Part shown: piece after piece, positions 24,252 through 36,355 of the stretch
Position numbering within the stretch: position 1 is the first letter of the stretch
How the letters are laid out: every line of letters begins with the position of its first letter
Source: Lentinus brumalis
Taxonomy: Eukaryota; Basidiomycota; Agaricomycetes; Polyporales; Polyporaceae
Direction: 5' to 3'
DNA: 64,000 nucleotides
Assembly: GCA_001792895.1 (NCBI GenBank)
Contig: MARA01000004.1
Location: 744,001 to 808,000, forward strand
The notes under the pieces: generated by a model
Databases searched by the model: none
Told to the model about the DNA's origin: nothing
Seen by the model: the letters and a program-made list of their open reading frames with translations, nothing else
Translations under genes and position numbers: made by a program

Positions 24252-24562
24252 CGTGGGCGGTCAGGGTCGCAAGCAGTCCAGAATGTGTTTCCCAGAAACT
24301 CAGCAAGCGAAATCAAAGGGCCAGAAGGAGCAAACGAGCGTGAAGGAGGCGTAACGCGGGAAAGGTGGTCGGCGCGCCTATGTAAGCTCGGAATGAACAC
24401 CAAACTAATTGTGCCTCCGACAATTGTGCCCCTTCCCGATTTGGCAGGCGATGTGGTTCGCGCAGAATGCCCCAGTCGCAGCTCTATGTCTGAGTAGAAA
24501 TACAGCGGTATCGAATGGATGGGTAACATGCAGAATACAACACAGTGCCGAGATGTCCCCGG
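24252..24562. other. LIS1 5' region / RNase H-like gene 3' region
   Basis: 311 bp between two genes on the same (minus) strand. It presumably holds the LIS1 promoter and the upstream gene's 3' UTR. No distinct motif was recognised. Confidence 0.4.
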
Positions 24563-26417
24563 TCAATACCAGTCATCGTCCTCTTCCTCTGAGTCGTACA
24601 TGCCCACAGGTTTCGCCGCCGTCCTTAAGGCGGGGGCCGACTGTGCCATGGGTTGAATGATATCGTTAGGATCCACATCACCATCGTCATAGGCAGCTAT
24701 TGCTGCTAGCGAGCGACCAGCAGGTTCGTTCGGTTCCTCCCTGGCGTACCCTTGCCGCCGAGCGCGTTGCTCGTCGATCGAGAGACTGTTCGCCATCTCC
24801 TCCCACGTGTACCCGAGTAGCCTGTTTGGAAGCGGCAAGGTAAGCTAGGCAGCTTCAGAGATAGTGGGAGCGTACTAGCCTGCTTTCTCTCCCAGCACAC
24901 CAGTGTTTGGGGTCGATATCTTCGTAAACCACTTGGTCGTCTTCGCCCCTTGCCATGGCCGTGTCCCGCACATTCAAGGCCTTCGCAATCGAAAGCACCG
25001 TCTCGTTTGAGGTGGGCGTCAGCATCAAGTAGTGATACATCTGCCGTACATCCACTACGTATACGGAGGGAGGGTCGACGCGCGGAGGAGGAGAGCGGGA
25101 CCGTATGTGTGTCTCGTCTTCTGGGCGTCTACGCGGCGAACGCGATCGGTTGCGAGACCACTTTAGGTTTCGATCACGAAGCTCGCGCGCGTCGTTGTGG
25201 TGGTAGCTCTTATAAGTATCCCGTTCAGCAGTTGCGCGGTCGTAGCCTCTCGCTGGGAGCGGGCAATATAACAGCTCTTTGATGCCTTTCACCCAGCGCA
25301 GCGAGTCTACGTCCACACCGAAGCTGCGGAGGACATGGCGCGTCGTCGCCTCGTCGTGGACGAGTAACAGCTTCGGAGGCTGCCGCTCGCCGTCGCGTTC
25401 TGGTGCGAAGAGATCTTGGACCAGTTTCGCGATTGAAGCTTGCGGCATGGCCTGGCTAATGTCCGGCAAGGTCTGAGAGCAGGCCAGTTCAGTCGTCAAG
25501 CAACACGGGAACAATGTAGCAAAACACACCAAGCGCGTCCTTCCCTTGTTCATAAGAATGCGGTTCTCCTCCAATGCCAAGTGAGTGGTGGACACAGCCC
25601 TCAGGTCGTCGGAGTCCGTGGGAGCGTCGAACTCGGTCCATCCGACATCGAGTACGCGCGGATCCGCCAGGCGGTCTTCTAGCGAGCGCAAGTCCGACGA
25701 CCACAAGTTGAACGCGAACGAGTAAATCCGCACGTTGGGGAACCATGGGCCCGGGTCCAACGCGTAGTCTCTCGGGTTTGGAATGGTATTCTGGCACAGA
25801 CGATAGAAAACTCTGCCGGGCAAGTCAGTGTCTGCTGATGAGACTTGAACTTGCGTCACGAGGCGGATACGCATACCTCTGGTGTTCAAACGACGCCCTG
25901 GCAAGACCTGCCTCGCTCCAGGGTTCTCCGCCCGCGGTGTACTCCGTGTTGGCCTTGCTCCGGTCGCGCGGCCCATCTGAACTTTTCTTGTTCGACTCGA
26001 GCATTTTGAGCTTCGCGACCAGTTCTCGCTTGTTCGCAAACTGTATGGGCGAGAGAGACTCGAATTGCTGTGCACTCTTGGGGTCTTGGTACGGCCGTCT
26101 GAACCTACGCTCACGAAAGGCACTGGTTGGGAGCAGAAGGTAGGACGCGCCGTTTGGGAGGATTCCTACGCGACGCCGGGTCGTCGATATACGTTCTAGA
26201 GTAGACGTGCGACAAGCGAAAGGTACGTACCTAACACGAATTCTCCGCCGTCACGACTGGAGGCCAGCAGCCTGTCCGCCAACGCATCACTCGAGTTCTC
26301 CCTGGCCCGGCGCGAGGTCGCGGTAAGCTGAGCGTGCCGGCATGCTATTCGTGATGAGTTAGCTCACCGAAGGTGGGCCTGAAACCCGCCGATCTGATAG
26401 TAGTAGACGGGCTCCAT
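24563..26417 (-). CDS. RNase H-like protein (Gfd2/YDR514C type) with RS-rich insert
   Basis: Resembles the fungal Gfd2/YDR514C-like group, which has a ribonuclease H-like C-terminal fold; the cellular role is poorly known. The first exon is MEPVYYYQIGGFQAHLR at 26417. Later exons contain GILPNGASYLLLPTSAFRER, SLSPIQFANKRELVAKLKML, VRIYSFAFNLWSSDLRSLED, DVGWTEFD, STTHLALEENRILMNKGRT and ASIAKLVQDLFAPERDGERQ with KLLLVHDEATTRHVL. An insert rich in Arg-Ser dipeptides (SRNRSRSPRR, HIRSRSPPPR) follows, then VVDVRQMYHYLMLTP and an acidic end EEEDDDWY with the stop at 24563-24565. The order fits the family, but the usual acidic catalytic pair is not obvious in FAFNLWSSD. The splice site joining the last exon (about 24840) is unresolved. 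Confidence 0.6.
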
Positions 26418-27125
26418 AGTGGAAGCCTGAAGGTAGAGGAGGCAACAGGCAAGCGGATACAGTGCGGCTACCCCATGTATGTTACGCGTTAACTGCAGCA
26501 CGCGTCGCGTCACGTCGCGCCCACGTGGACTGCAGCACAAGGGTCACAACGGTGGCACAACACCGTGAAGAATGGAGAGGATTAACCACACGAGGAGGAC
26601 CAGCTTACACGGATACGATTTAGAACACGAAGCAAACAACTACAGTGCGTATGTATGGGGACACAAATACATGCGAACACATTCGATAGTCCACGTCCGT
26701 TCAGATTCATCGTCCCGTGTTGTGGTGCTGTCGGTGCAGTGCAATAACGTAACGTAGCGCGAAGAACGAAGAAATAAGAATGCATGGGGGATAGGCAAGG
26801 AGACAGTCAGAGAACGTGGGACCGTCATTATGGTAACTGTAGCGCGAACGATGTGGGGAAGCATACAAATACACAGACTAGTGTGCAAGAGCAGAAGGGC
26901 ACGAGCGAAGACAACATTGGGGAAATAGCGAAGGAGGGCATACAAGGACATTAGTGCACAATGTACGGGTTTCCATCCGTCCGTGGGTGACGGTTCAAAT
27001 GTGTCTAATCAAGAGTGGAGCAGATACGCGTTCTGTGTTCTCGAACTCCGCATCGCGGTGAGAGTAGATAGTTGTTGTGGGAAATGGAAGTGGCTTGTTG
27101 AGAAGGGGGGACGATGTTTCGAGCT
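26418..27125. other. intergenic, no gene recognised
   Basis: About 700 bp between the 5' end of the RNase H-like gene and the 3' end of the YTH gene, both on the minus strand. It should contain the promoter of the former and the 3' UTR of the latter. The small frames here look like chance. Confidence 0.4.
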
Positions 27126-29901
27126 TCAGAACCCTTGCATACCGCCGAGATTCATGAAGTTCTGCTGGGGCATAGGGCCTGGACTCGGGTTTCGCATGAC
27201 GCTCTGCATCGTGTTAGGGTTTGCGAAGGGCGTACCCATGTTCATCTGCATCTGCAGCATCGGGTTCATACCCATACCCATACCCATGCCCATGCCCATG
27301 TTCATCGGCACTCCGCCCATTTGCTGCGCAGCGTAGGCGAGCGCGGTCGGGTTCGACATGGCAAATGGATGCTGACCGGTGGATGTGGGAGACAGACCCT
27401 GCGGCTGGTTGCCTGGAGTCTGTACGCCGACGGGCGTCTGTGACGGCGAAGATACACCCTGGGAGAGTGCTTGAGTCTGTATTTTTTGCATGGCTTGCAG
27501 CTGGGAGGGTATGAGGGACTGTCGCTCTGCTTGTAAATCAAGAACTACTGACCTCGTAGAACGCGAAGTCCTGGAGTAGGGACGTCCGGGCAGGGTGGGT
27601 ATGGAAGATACGTAGCATCTCCTGACCAGCATCCGGCAGAAGCTCTTGCGTGTCACGGGAGTTCGTCACAGGCTTGCGTTCTTGCGTATTGCTGTAACGA
27701 CAGTCAGCATCGATCTGGTTCGCAGAGAAGAACACTTGATAACTTACTTCAATCGGATGTGACGGAGGCTGGCATTGGGGATGTCTCGGACGAAGATCCA
27801 ACGGACTTTGAAGACACCCTTCCACTTATCGGATGCCCACACAGTACTACTCCGCGTATAATCAACCTGGACCAGACACATCTCATCAGCATCTCAGCCC
27901 GAGTAGGGGTATACTTCTGGACGCACCGGCGTCAACATCTCGGCCATACCACAGAAGTGACCGCTACGACGATGGCACTGCGGTCAGAAAAGCCCTGACG
28001 GTTGCGATGACAAGAGATTACCTTGCATTGACACTGAAGAAGAGGTAGATGGGGCCTCGCCCTGCGGTTTCCTTGAAAGCCTTGTCTAGCCGCTTGTTGC
28101 CAGGATCGGTCGAGCTCCAGATCTCATACTTCAGCGACTTGTGAACGTCGTCCTCCGTGTATGATTTGATGACGAAGTATCGCGCCTACGATCAAACTCA
28201 GTATCTACGTGCTGAAGCGGTTATGAACACTCACAAATGCAGGTCGCGTGTCGAAGTCGACAGGGTTGTAACCCTTCGTCGCAATTAGCGTGGGAACGTC
28301 TATGGGAGAGCTGAGGACGCCTTCGATGCCGCCGTTCTGGTTTCCATGCGCACCCTGAGGCTGGCCAGCTTGGTTGGCCAGATTGCCCGAAGACCCCGAC
28401 ACGCCCAAACGCGGTGCTTGACCCTGGTTCAGGAATTGCTGGGGAATCGAGGGAACCTTGGGCACGTTATCAGCCATGTTGCCTTGTTGATACAGTTGCT
28501 GGAGGCTGGGGTTGGAGGCGCGGCCGACCAGGAGCCGCTCCTTGTTGTCCCATGGTGCCCCACCAGAGGCCGTGAAGGCACGGTCACGCTGGTGCGGGTG
28601 ACTCTGTTGCTGCTGTGCTTGCTGCCCATCGCGAGGTGCTTGGTGACCAATGGGAGGAACATATGCAGATGCGCTCTGGATAGCCTGATTGTTGCTGCCG
28701 TCGAGGTCGGTGACGAGCTGAAGCTTGCGCGAGCCGTTCCCATTGCCGCCGCGCATTCCAGCTGCCTGGACGGGGGGAGGATATGAAGGATTGAATCTCG
28801 GCGGATGCACGGATTGACCCTGCTGTACATTACCGTACTGCTGGTTGATCTCCAGAGCAGACAGTGCCCTCGAGACATCATCGATACCAGCATTACCTCC
28901 AGCGTTGTAGGTGTTGCTGTTGCCGCCCATCTGCGCTCGCCATTCGCCTCCAGGCGTGCTCCACGGAGAAGAGCGGCCGATCGGACTTCCCGGATACTGA
29001 CCAGCAGCAGCAAAGTAGGACTCCTCGTCGGCGTGCGTGCTCTCATTGTCGTACTCCTCGTCGGCGTTCGTAGGGCTTGGGCTCTGAGCACCGGAGTATG
29101 GGACCCCTGGCGCGGCCTTGCCGCCTACCTGCAGCGTTCCTGCACGTTTCAAACCACTCGCGAGCCGCCGCACGCCAGGGGTTCCCTGAGGGTAATTGAG
29201 GGATTGGTGTCGCCGAACGCCGCCCGCAGATCCGGGAGGCGGTGACGGGACATGCGGGAGCCCACCAGCATAGTGGGGAGAAAGCGGCGATGCGGAGGCC
29301 GAGGAGTCCGCAACACCGTGGCCGTGATCGGAAACGGACATGCCTGGGTGCTGCAGGGGGTGAGAGACGATCGCGAGCTGCAGGGAGCGATATCGTACCT
29401 CGTCCTCGTTACGGAAGCCCCGCATCTCGTGTTCCCATTCCTCCTCGTCGCCCTCATGCCCAGCGATGGCTGATAGACTGTTGAGGGTGCGCGGAGTGTG
29501 AGAGCCAGGCTGCCTGCCCCCTGGCCCACCGAATGCTGCATGCGCAGTCAGAAGACAGGTCTTTCAAGTTGCCGGGGCTAATGCGCCTCCGATCGAGAGT
29601 AAAGGCTAATTGTAGGCTACTTACCGCGATGGTATCTGGTCGGCAGCGATGCCTGCCTGTGAAGCGAGGACTTCTCGCCCACCGCACCAATGCCTCCGAC
29701 CCAGTCTTGGTCTACAACCTCGTCGTCGTTCCATATCTGCTCGGCCTGGGGGTCATCGAGCTCTCCGATGGCGATTTTGGATGTGGGGCGGGCGGTGCGC
29801 GATGAGGCAGAGATAGTGTGATGCCTGCGGACGCCGCCTGCGTTAGCGGCCGAGCCAGGGGCAGGCGGGGGCGACATTGGGTTCCCCGACTGTGAGGACA
29901 T
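27126..29901 (-). CDS. YTH domain protein, N6-methyladenosine reader
   Basis: Predicted cytoplasmic m6A-RNA reader of the YTHDF type. The first two exons are disordered and rich in Ser, Gly, Pro and Gln (29901 to about 28240), including polar [12 protein letters not shown]. The YTH domain follows in four exons: [94 protein letters not shown] and [12 protein letters not shown]. Trp residues of EIWSST, TVWAS and DKWKG correspond to the three aromatic-cage positions of YTHDF proteins, so m6A binding should be retained. The C-terminus has Gln/Met-rich sequence with an uninterrupted Met-Gly run (about 27300-27265). The start at 29901 ([10 protein letters not shown]) is the first ATG in a good frame. 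It is divergent from the TilS gene, with 316 bp between starts. Confidence 0.93.
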
Positions 29902-30217
29902 TGCTGGCGACGTCAAGGACGAAGAAGGACAGGAAGTGAGAGAAGAAAGCGGGAAGAAAGATGGAAATCTCGCCAGACCTCCGCATGCCCGGTCTGCGCT
30001 TGTCCCCTTAGCGCCTGCTGTATGGATACGGACGTGCACGTGTTGGCGGTGTGCCGCGGCTGCCGCTCTGCGCTCGAGGCAGCTCCGGGCTTCCACCACA
30101 CTACTTATTGCTCGTTTATCCAGGCTCACGGTCGCAGCCAGCACGTCAGTTGATGCTATGGTAACCATCTTGCTGTAACTTGTGCTGAGAGTGCAAAACT
30201 GCGAGTTGGCCGACACG
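29902..30217. promoter_or_regulatory. shared 5' region between YTH and TilS genes
   Basis: 316 bp between two divergent start codons, which must hold both promoters and 5' UTRs. No TATA box or other named site was identified. Confidence 0.45.
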
Positions 30218-32169
30218 ATGCGACCCGTGGCACCAATTACTCCTGCGGAGTTCTTTCATCTCCTCCAACGGTGCATACCGCCCGTCGGCTGGCCTAAGAA
30301 TATAGGTGCGTGCCGTCCTTGCTGTCCCTTCGCACAACTCAATCCGTTCCCATAGCGGTGGCCAATTCAGGGGGACCCGACTCCACAGCATTACTCTTCC
30401 TACTCACCGCCACCGCCCGAAGCCGCATAGGTATGTTTGTACCCTTGCCCAGGCCACACAGCCCGAGACGTTTTGGTGCTCGGAGAGGCTCACAGCAGTA
30501 ACGCAGGCTCCCATGAACGGAGATCGCCTCTCAACACCGACGGTTTCTTCCACGAGGTCAGCTCTATCCACGTTAACCATGACTTGCAAGAAGCCGCAAG
30601 TTTCATGGAGGAGACGGCAGAATATAACGCCAGAATATGCGGTGCCCGGTCGATCGTAGAAGTGATCCCATGGGGTTGCACTCCCTTCCCCGCTCGCCCT
30701 GGAGACGAGCCTACCGGCGAGAGAGTAACACGCGAAGCCCGGTACAACAGGCTCTTTGGCGCTATGCAGTGGGTGCGGACAAATGTGATCGCATTCGCGC
30801 ACCACGCAGATGACCAGGTTGAGACGGTCATTATGCGCATGTCGCAGGGCAGCAGTGCGCGCGGTCTCGCAGGGATGCGGCCTGTCCGCAGATGGGGAAT
30901 GGGACAGAGAGACAACAGGCTATATACGTTCGGAGCTAATGGTATGCGGAGCTGGATTGTTCGTCCATTTCTGCATGTCCCCAAGGTAAATTCCTGGTGC
31001 TTCTCTGGTGGACGTCTGCATAATTGCTCGGTTTACCAGGACAGACTGCTGGCCACTTGCGAAGCTAACGGTCTCGACTACGTGAATGACCCTACGAACT
31101 TCCAGCCAGCGTTGACTGTTCGCAATGCCATCCGCAAAACACTATCCGACAAGGTATCAACATAGCCATGTGTCACGTACCTGCTTTATTCAACTGACCT
31201 GAACCGATAGGAGTGGCCAGACGACACGGCTTCCACTTCAGCAGCGCCTACGCTCGACATCGCACCTTACGTCGATAAACTTCGCGCAATGGTGCCAAAC
31301 ATTCCGCCTCCAGAACAACTCCGAGAAGCTGTCCGGCTATTTGGCATCCGACTCGAAGAAGTCGAGACACAAGGCTCGTTCTCACTGCTATCCATCTTAC
31401 ATCCCATCGCTGAACCTTGTCGCCAGTCACCGAGATTTTGAATGGCTCACGCCTACTGTCTCCGCCCTCAACGCTCCTCCTCGCAAGCTCCGGTCTCACA
31501 GAAGCCACGGACAGCACAGTTCGCACCGAACTGATCCGCCGCTGTCTGCGCTACGTCAGCCCCGGGCCTTGGGGCTCTCTCTGGGCAGAAGGCCACGGCG
31601 ACCGAGATACGTACCAGCGTATCGCCAGTCAGCTCTGGCCTTCCACCCCACTGCGCGAACGACGCCCTTTCACCGCAGGAGCCGGCGTTGTCGCTCACCC
31701 CGTCGCAATCCGCAAGAATTCCCGCCACGGAACGGTCCGCTTTCGTTCATCTCCAGCCCAGGCAGAGGCGGAGGGCTGGTTGCTCGCCCGCGCTGAGCCA
31801 TACCAAAGGGCAGTGTCTTCGGCCGACCAAGCGACTATCGTTGACATCACAGACGGATTGGTTAACGCATTGGAAAATCCTCGTGGACGCGGGGGGTACT
31901 CAATCCTGTACGACCACCGATTCTTCGTGGACTTCGACTTGTCACGTATGCCGCCGGACGTCGCGGAAGAGGTTTTCGAACGGGGCGCAAGGATCACGAT
32001 CAAACCTGACACGAGGTGGTTCTTGCCCAGTGTCATCCTTGGCGGCGACACCCCGAGAGAGATAGGGAGGTTCTTCTGGCGGATCGATGGTTGGCAGCAG
32101 GCGAAGAGACCGCCGCTACATCAAAGCTGGATCAGGATGAAATTCATCCGGACATTGGATGCGCTCTAA
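30218..32169 (+). CDS. tilS: tRNA(Ile)-lysidine synthase (TilS), PP-loop ATPase
   Basis: Member of the TilS family, which ligates lysine to C34 of tRNA-Ile(CAU) so that it reads AUA. In eukaryotes it is expected to act in organelles, here mitochondria. The start ATG 30218 opens MRPVAPITPAEFFHLLQRC. The PP-loop VANSGGPDSTALLFLL lies in exon 2 (about 30358-30405). Later come VNHDLQ, TREARYNRLF, the family motif AFAHHADDQVETVIMRMSQG, GLAGMRPV, VRPFLHVPK, GLDYVNDPTNF and RNAIRKTL. A long C-terminal extension (about 31200-32169) contains LRRCLRYVSPGPWG-like sequence (IRRCLRYVSPGPWGSLWAEG) and RGGYSILYDHRFFVDFDL. The core order is diagnostic. At least four introns. The N-terminus is not a strong targeting peptide by eye. 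Confidence 0.88.
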
Positions 32170-32444
32170 TATAGTCCCTGTGTCGCTACAAAAAGGGGGT
32201 GCATGTTATTACTCGTCCGCTCTGGAACACTATTCATGACACGCATGGGATCAAATTACTGATTTCCGGAGAGTCTCGATACGCACTACGGAACACAGGC
32301 AAGGCAGCTGGGTCTGTGGGCATACGAAAGAATCTCCCATGATCCTCATGCTTGCCAATACTGTCCGTCATCGCTTCCGACAAGTTGATGGCAGTTGATG
32401 ACACCAGAGATGTCAAAGATCGGGACGTGCACCTACAATCCTCA

Positions 32445-35400
32445 TCAGCGAACTTCACATCTGAAGGATGACCAAGTCTCACGAATGAATGCCTCGATCA
32501 CGTCACAAACCTCTCTTGCGGTCACGTTCCAATTTATATCCCATAGAATAGGCGGCGACGATGTGATTCGCATCCACAACACTCCGTCATGAAGTGCGAG
32601 CAGCAACTCCCTGAGGGCGTTTCGTTCTGGCGAATCTTTGGACCAGTAGGGCAGGATGCTTCCATCAAAGCCCCTTGTGAGCCAGTCTGGCTCATAGGCA
32701 AAAAAGGATTCTTTGAGGTTTCCAAGTTGCCAAAGGTCCGTCCCATCTGTCCAGTCCCTGATACACTGCGGCCATACTGCAGATTTGCGGGTCATGCGAG
32801 CAGGATAGACCGCCTCAGCCAACGGTGCACCATGCGTGAAGGGAAACAGGTACAGCGTGTAGAACAGGCTTTGGACCTAGTAGAGACCTGTCAGGACTGA
32901 TCATCGATAGTAAAGTTGAATCGTACGTCTTCTATCTGAGGAAAGATATTTCTCCCTCTCAATACATTTATCGACATGTATGGAACAGTGCCCTGTATAT
33001 CGGCGCATCAGTTCTGACTTGTGGAACAATGTAGTTGGCTCGTACCACTTGCAGCGGCTGTGTCAATTTGGTACGACGGTTACACGTAGTGGTCAGACAC
33101 ACATGACCACTGTTCAGGGACAACCACTCAACTATGTCGTTGTCGTTCGGCGACACGGCGGCCGCCATGTCCATATCATGTAGAAGGCCGTAAATATTCC
33201 CTTGCGTTGGCTTGCGTCGCACGAGCCGGATGCTTTCCGTAGGCAGTAACCGCCAGGGATATTGAGCGATAAGAGTGATGGTACGCGTTTCTGCATGATT
33301 GAACCTTGATGGATCCTCCCGCGCAAGTAAGATGTTACCTTCGCTGATGTCTCGATGCACGATACCCAATTCCCAAAGCCAATCGATAGCTATGGCAAAG
33401 TCATGGCTCAGCAAGCTCTCCGACATCGGGGAGCAACCCAGACCGACTAACCTTTACAGATATCAGCGAAAGCACGCACGACTTCGCCAAGACTTTCGTA
33501 CTGCGATAGCTTGCGCTTAAATGGGGAGACTGAGAAGACTGCTTGACGCTCCACGACTGTCCCGCCATCCCAGTCGTCACAATCAGGAAGATTGCGCGCG
33601 TTAGAAGAGCGACGGACGCGGTCTCCGAGCCAAAGCCTGAACATTCTATCAGAACGACCACAAGAACTGCTTGAGAGGAACAACGAACCTATCAGGAAGT
33701 AGCAAGTACTTCGCAGAGTCTGCGTCACGCCTCTGCATCAGTAAACCGCCAAATTTATTAGTCGACTTAGATCATCTTCGCACGACTTGGAAGGCCATTA
33801 AGAGCCCTAAGAGGGGCGCTTATGGCCTGTGGCTGTGTCCTCCCAAGTGACCCCAAAGTCAAGTTTCAGTCGCACCTTTCGTTCTCGCTCATCTCATGTC
33901 CGTTTGCTTTGCGAGTTCATGGGCACGGCAATTACATGTGCAGGTACGATCTCTCCAAATTTGAGAGAGAACGGGTGAGGGGGCGTGGCGATATTGCCGG
34001 CGCTAGAATTCTGCTAATCACAGCTAAGACGTTTAAGTTGGCTAATAAATATCGTGAAGTTCTGATGTGTTCTACGACGGGTACGATATCTTCGCGAGCC
34101 GTATCGACGCAAGCGAGCTTGACCGCATAAGGTCCAACGTACACCCGCTCACCCGCCTGAAGAGTTCGCCGGTGGTCGTCAGATATAGTGGGGTCGTCTC
34201 CTTGAGCTTCCTTGTAAGCACACCAAACCCTAGTCTGCCTTCCCCACAGTTCGCCCTGGTCATAATCGAGGTAATCGAGGAAGTATCGAGTTGTTCTGCA
34301 GCTGGGTGACTCGCCGTCGTGAAGATTGACGAATAATGGCGTCCGGAAACGATAAAATGCCGGCTGCGGGCAAATCGAAGACGGGGAGGGGATGAGACAT
34401 GTCAAACGACCATCACCTGTAGCGGGGTCCACTACCACACGCTTGACTTGGTCCCGCTCATCAGCGTCCGATAACGCCCGTTTCCGTCCGCGCGCCGCAG
34501 CATGTTCCTCCACTGACAAGGCCGGAGACTTGCCTTCTCCCATCTCGATGGCAGGATGAACACCGAGATGCCGGTCATCTGCAACCGTCAACCCCAAGAG
34601 GAGTTGAATCGTTTGTAGGGCACCGGCCGACGTTGATCTGTCGAGTGGATGCCACCGTATGTCGACAGCACTGGAACGAAGTAGTGTGATGGCGTCGGAC
34701 GTCAACCAAAGAGCAAGTGTTGACTGTAAGTACGGCTGACTCTGTCGCTGAAGTTGCATATACTGCAGCGCTGGTTCGATTGCGTCAGCATGCGCATCTG
34801 AAGACCAGCCGCCAGTGGTCAGAACACCGGGCCAACAGGCGTAAGAAGCGTCCGCACAACCAGAGCCCAATCGCTCCTCCACGTCAGCAGGTAGCAACGG
34901 GCCTAAGGAAGGGTCCGACGTATACACTTTGAGCAAGACCTTGAGCTGCGAGCGCAAATCAAGCTCCCCAGGACGATCCGCGGCAGGGGAGTGAATGGTG
35001 TCGATGTCAACCCGGGGGATGCTAGGAGGCTGGCGCTGGCGCAGACCATCGGCTTGCAAGATGGTGGGAAAATGCTCCCGAATGCTCTGAAGAGGCGAGG
35101 AGGTCTTGAAAGTGTTTTGGGAAGTGGAAGGTGGCATGTAAGCGGCATAAGGTAGACCGAAGATATCAGGTCCTCTGGAGGCGCGGGTATCCTCAGATGC
35201 AAGAGGGAGGCGATCGTCTGCCCAAGGGGAGACGGTGAATCGCAATGTAGGACAGAGCATACTCGGGAATGTGGGGTCCACGACTCGCGCAAAGACGTAT
35301 GCCATGGTGCCGATGATGTTCATGGAATCGGCCGCCTCACTGGGGCCAGAAGACCATCGAAGGCTGTCGTGCCATATCCATTGGAAGCGATCATCGGCGG

Positions 35401-35719
35401 ACACTTGTGCTGACATGGCATGTACCTGCGTCATCCCGTGCTGAAGCGGCGCTGGCAGCATACACGCAGAGACCGACCCACTCCTCTGGTGACGCCTGCT
35501 TGTTCGGCGAAGCTCTGTCAACGACAGTGACGACGTGATGTCGGAGGAAGAGTAAGAGTATTCCAGCACATAGAGATATGGGGACTGCGTCTCCAAATGT
35601 CTGGTCAGTGAGGTTGCCGCAGTCCTAGATGCAAAGGATAAATACAGCATCAGCTCGTGTGATTTGGCCACATACCGTGGACTGACGCGGCATTGATCTG
35701 CTGTCTGGAGCATCCTCAA
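32445..35719 (-). CDS. FunK1-type fungal protein kinase (possibly interrupted)
   Basis: Two large open segments on the same strand read like one FunK1 kinase. The upstream segment (35719-33932, 595 codons) has the family's N-terminal region (LQSTLALWLTSDAITLLRSS, then HLGVHPAIE) and ends with the start of the N-lobe: GELWGRQTRVWCAYKEA (loop) and GPYAVKLACVDTAR (Lys present). The downstream segments (33728-32445) carry the C-lobe: LWELGIVHRDISEGNILL (catalytic loop), GLLHDMDMAA (DFG position as DMD), and an end with GRSDRM-like and WTDGTDLWQLGNLKES sequence. About 200 nt between them (33729-33931) contain stops in every frame I read and need one or more introns, or represent damage. FunK1 is expanded in agaricomycetes; its targets are unknown. 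An ORF at 35837-35625 could be a further first exon. Confidence 0.6.
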
Positions 35720-35837
35720 CCATCTCGTCTCGCGTGCTTTTGGGAACCGTTCCCTTCTGTTCGACTTGAGAGGTGTACGAGGCCAAATACGGGGTATGCG
35801 AATGCTCGACCAGGGTGACTGTATTACGAGCCGTCAC

Positions 35838-36355
35838 TCCCCTGCAGTTAAGGGTCTGAGAATGATCTGATAAAAGGGGTGAATATTGCTCCTATTCAGT
35901 CCGCTGGTGGTGGTCGACTCGTCACTGTCTGTCAGGTTGACACAGGTGTGCCTCAATGCTGGGTTGAGCAGAATACAGGTGAAGTTGAGTCCATACGAGA
36001 GACATACCTGATGAGAACGATGACAGATGGAGGTCGAGCCGTATACTTATGGGGATATGCCCGCTGCTTGCTGGCTAGATATCAAAGTCGAGTTGAAGTT
36101 GGGTAGAATATCTCTCTGGTTCACCGACTCTCCCGCGTCAACGCAGCCAAAGCCAGAATATCGACAAGGAAACACTGGACAAGGTCATGAAGAAATAACG
36201 GCACCTTCTCGTCAGGGTGGCCGCCCGGCGCTCCCTAGGCGCCAAACCCGCCCCGGAGCCTTACAGAGCAGAGTGACACAACATGGCCTGGTATATTGAC
36301 ATGTTGAAGTGCACACATCAAAGCAAAGCAAGAGCACAATAAGGCACACGTCGGA
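35838..36355. other. intergenic
   Basis: About 520 bp between the 5' end of the FunK1 gene and the 3' end of the Rag GTPase gene. No gene or repeat was recognised. Confidence 0.4.
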
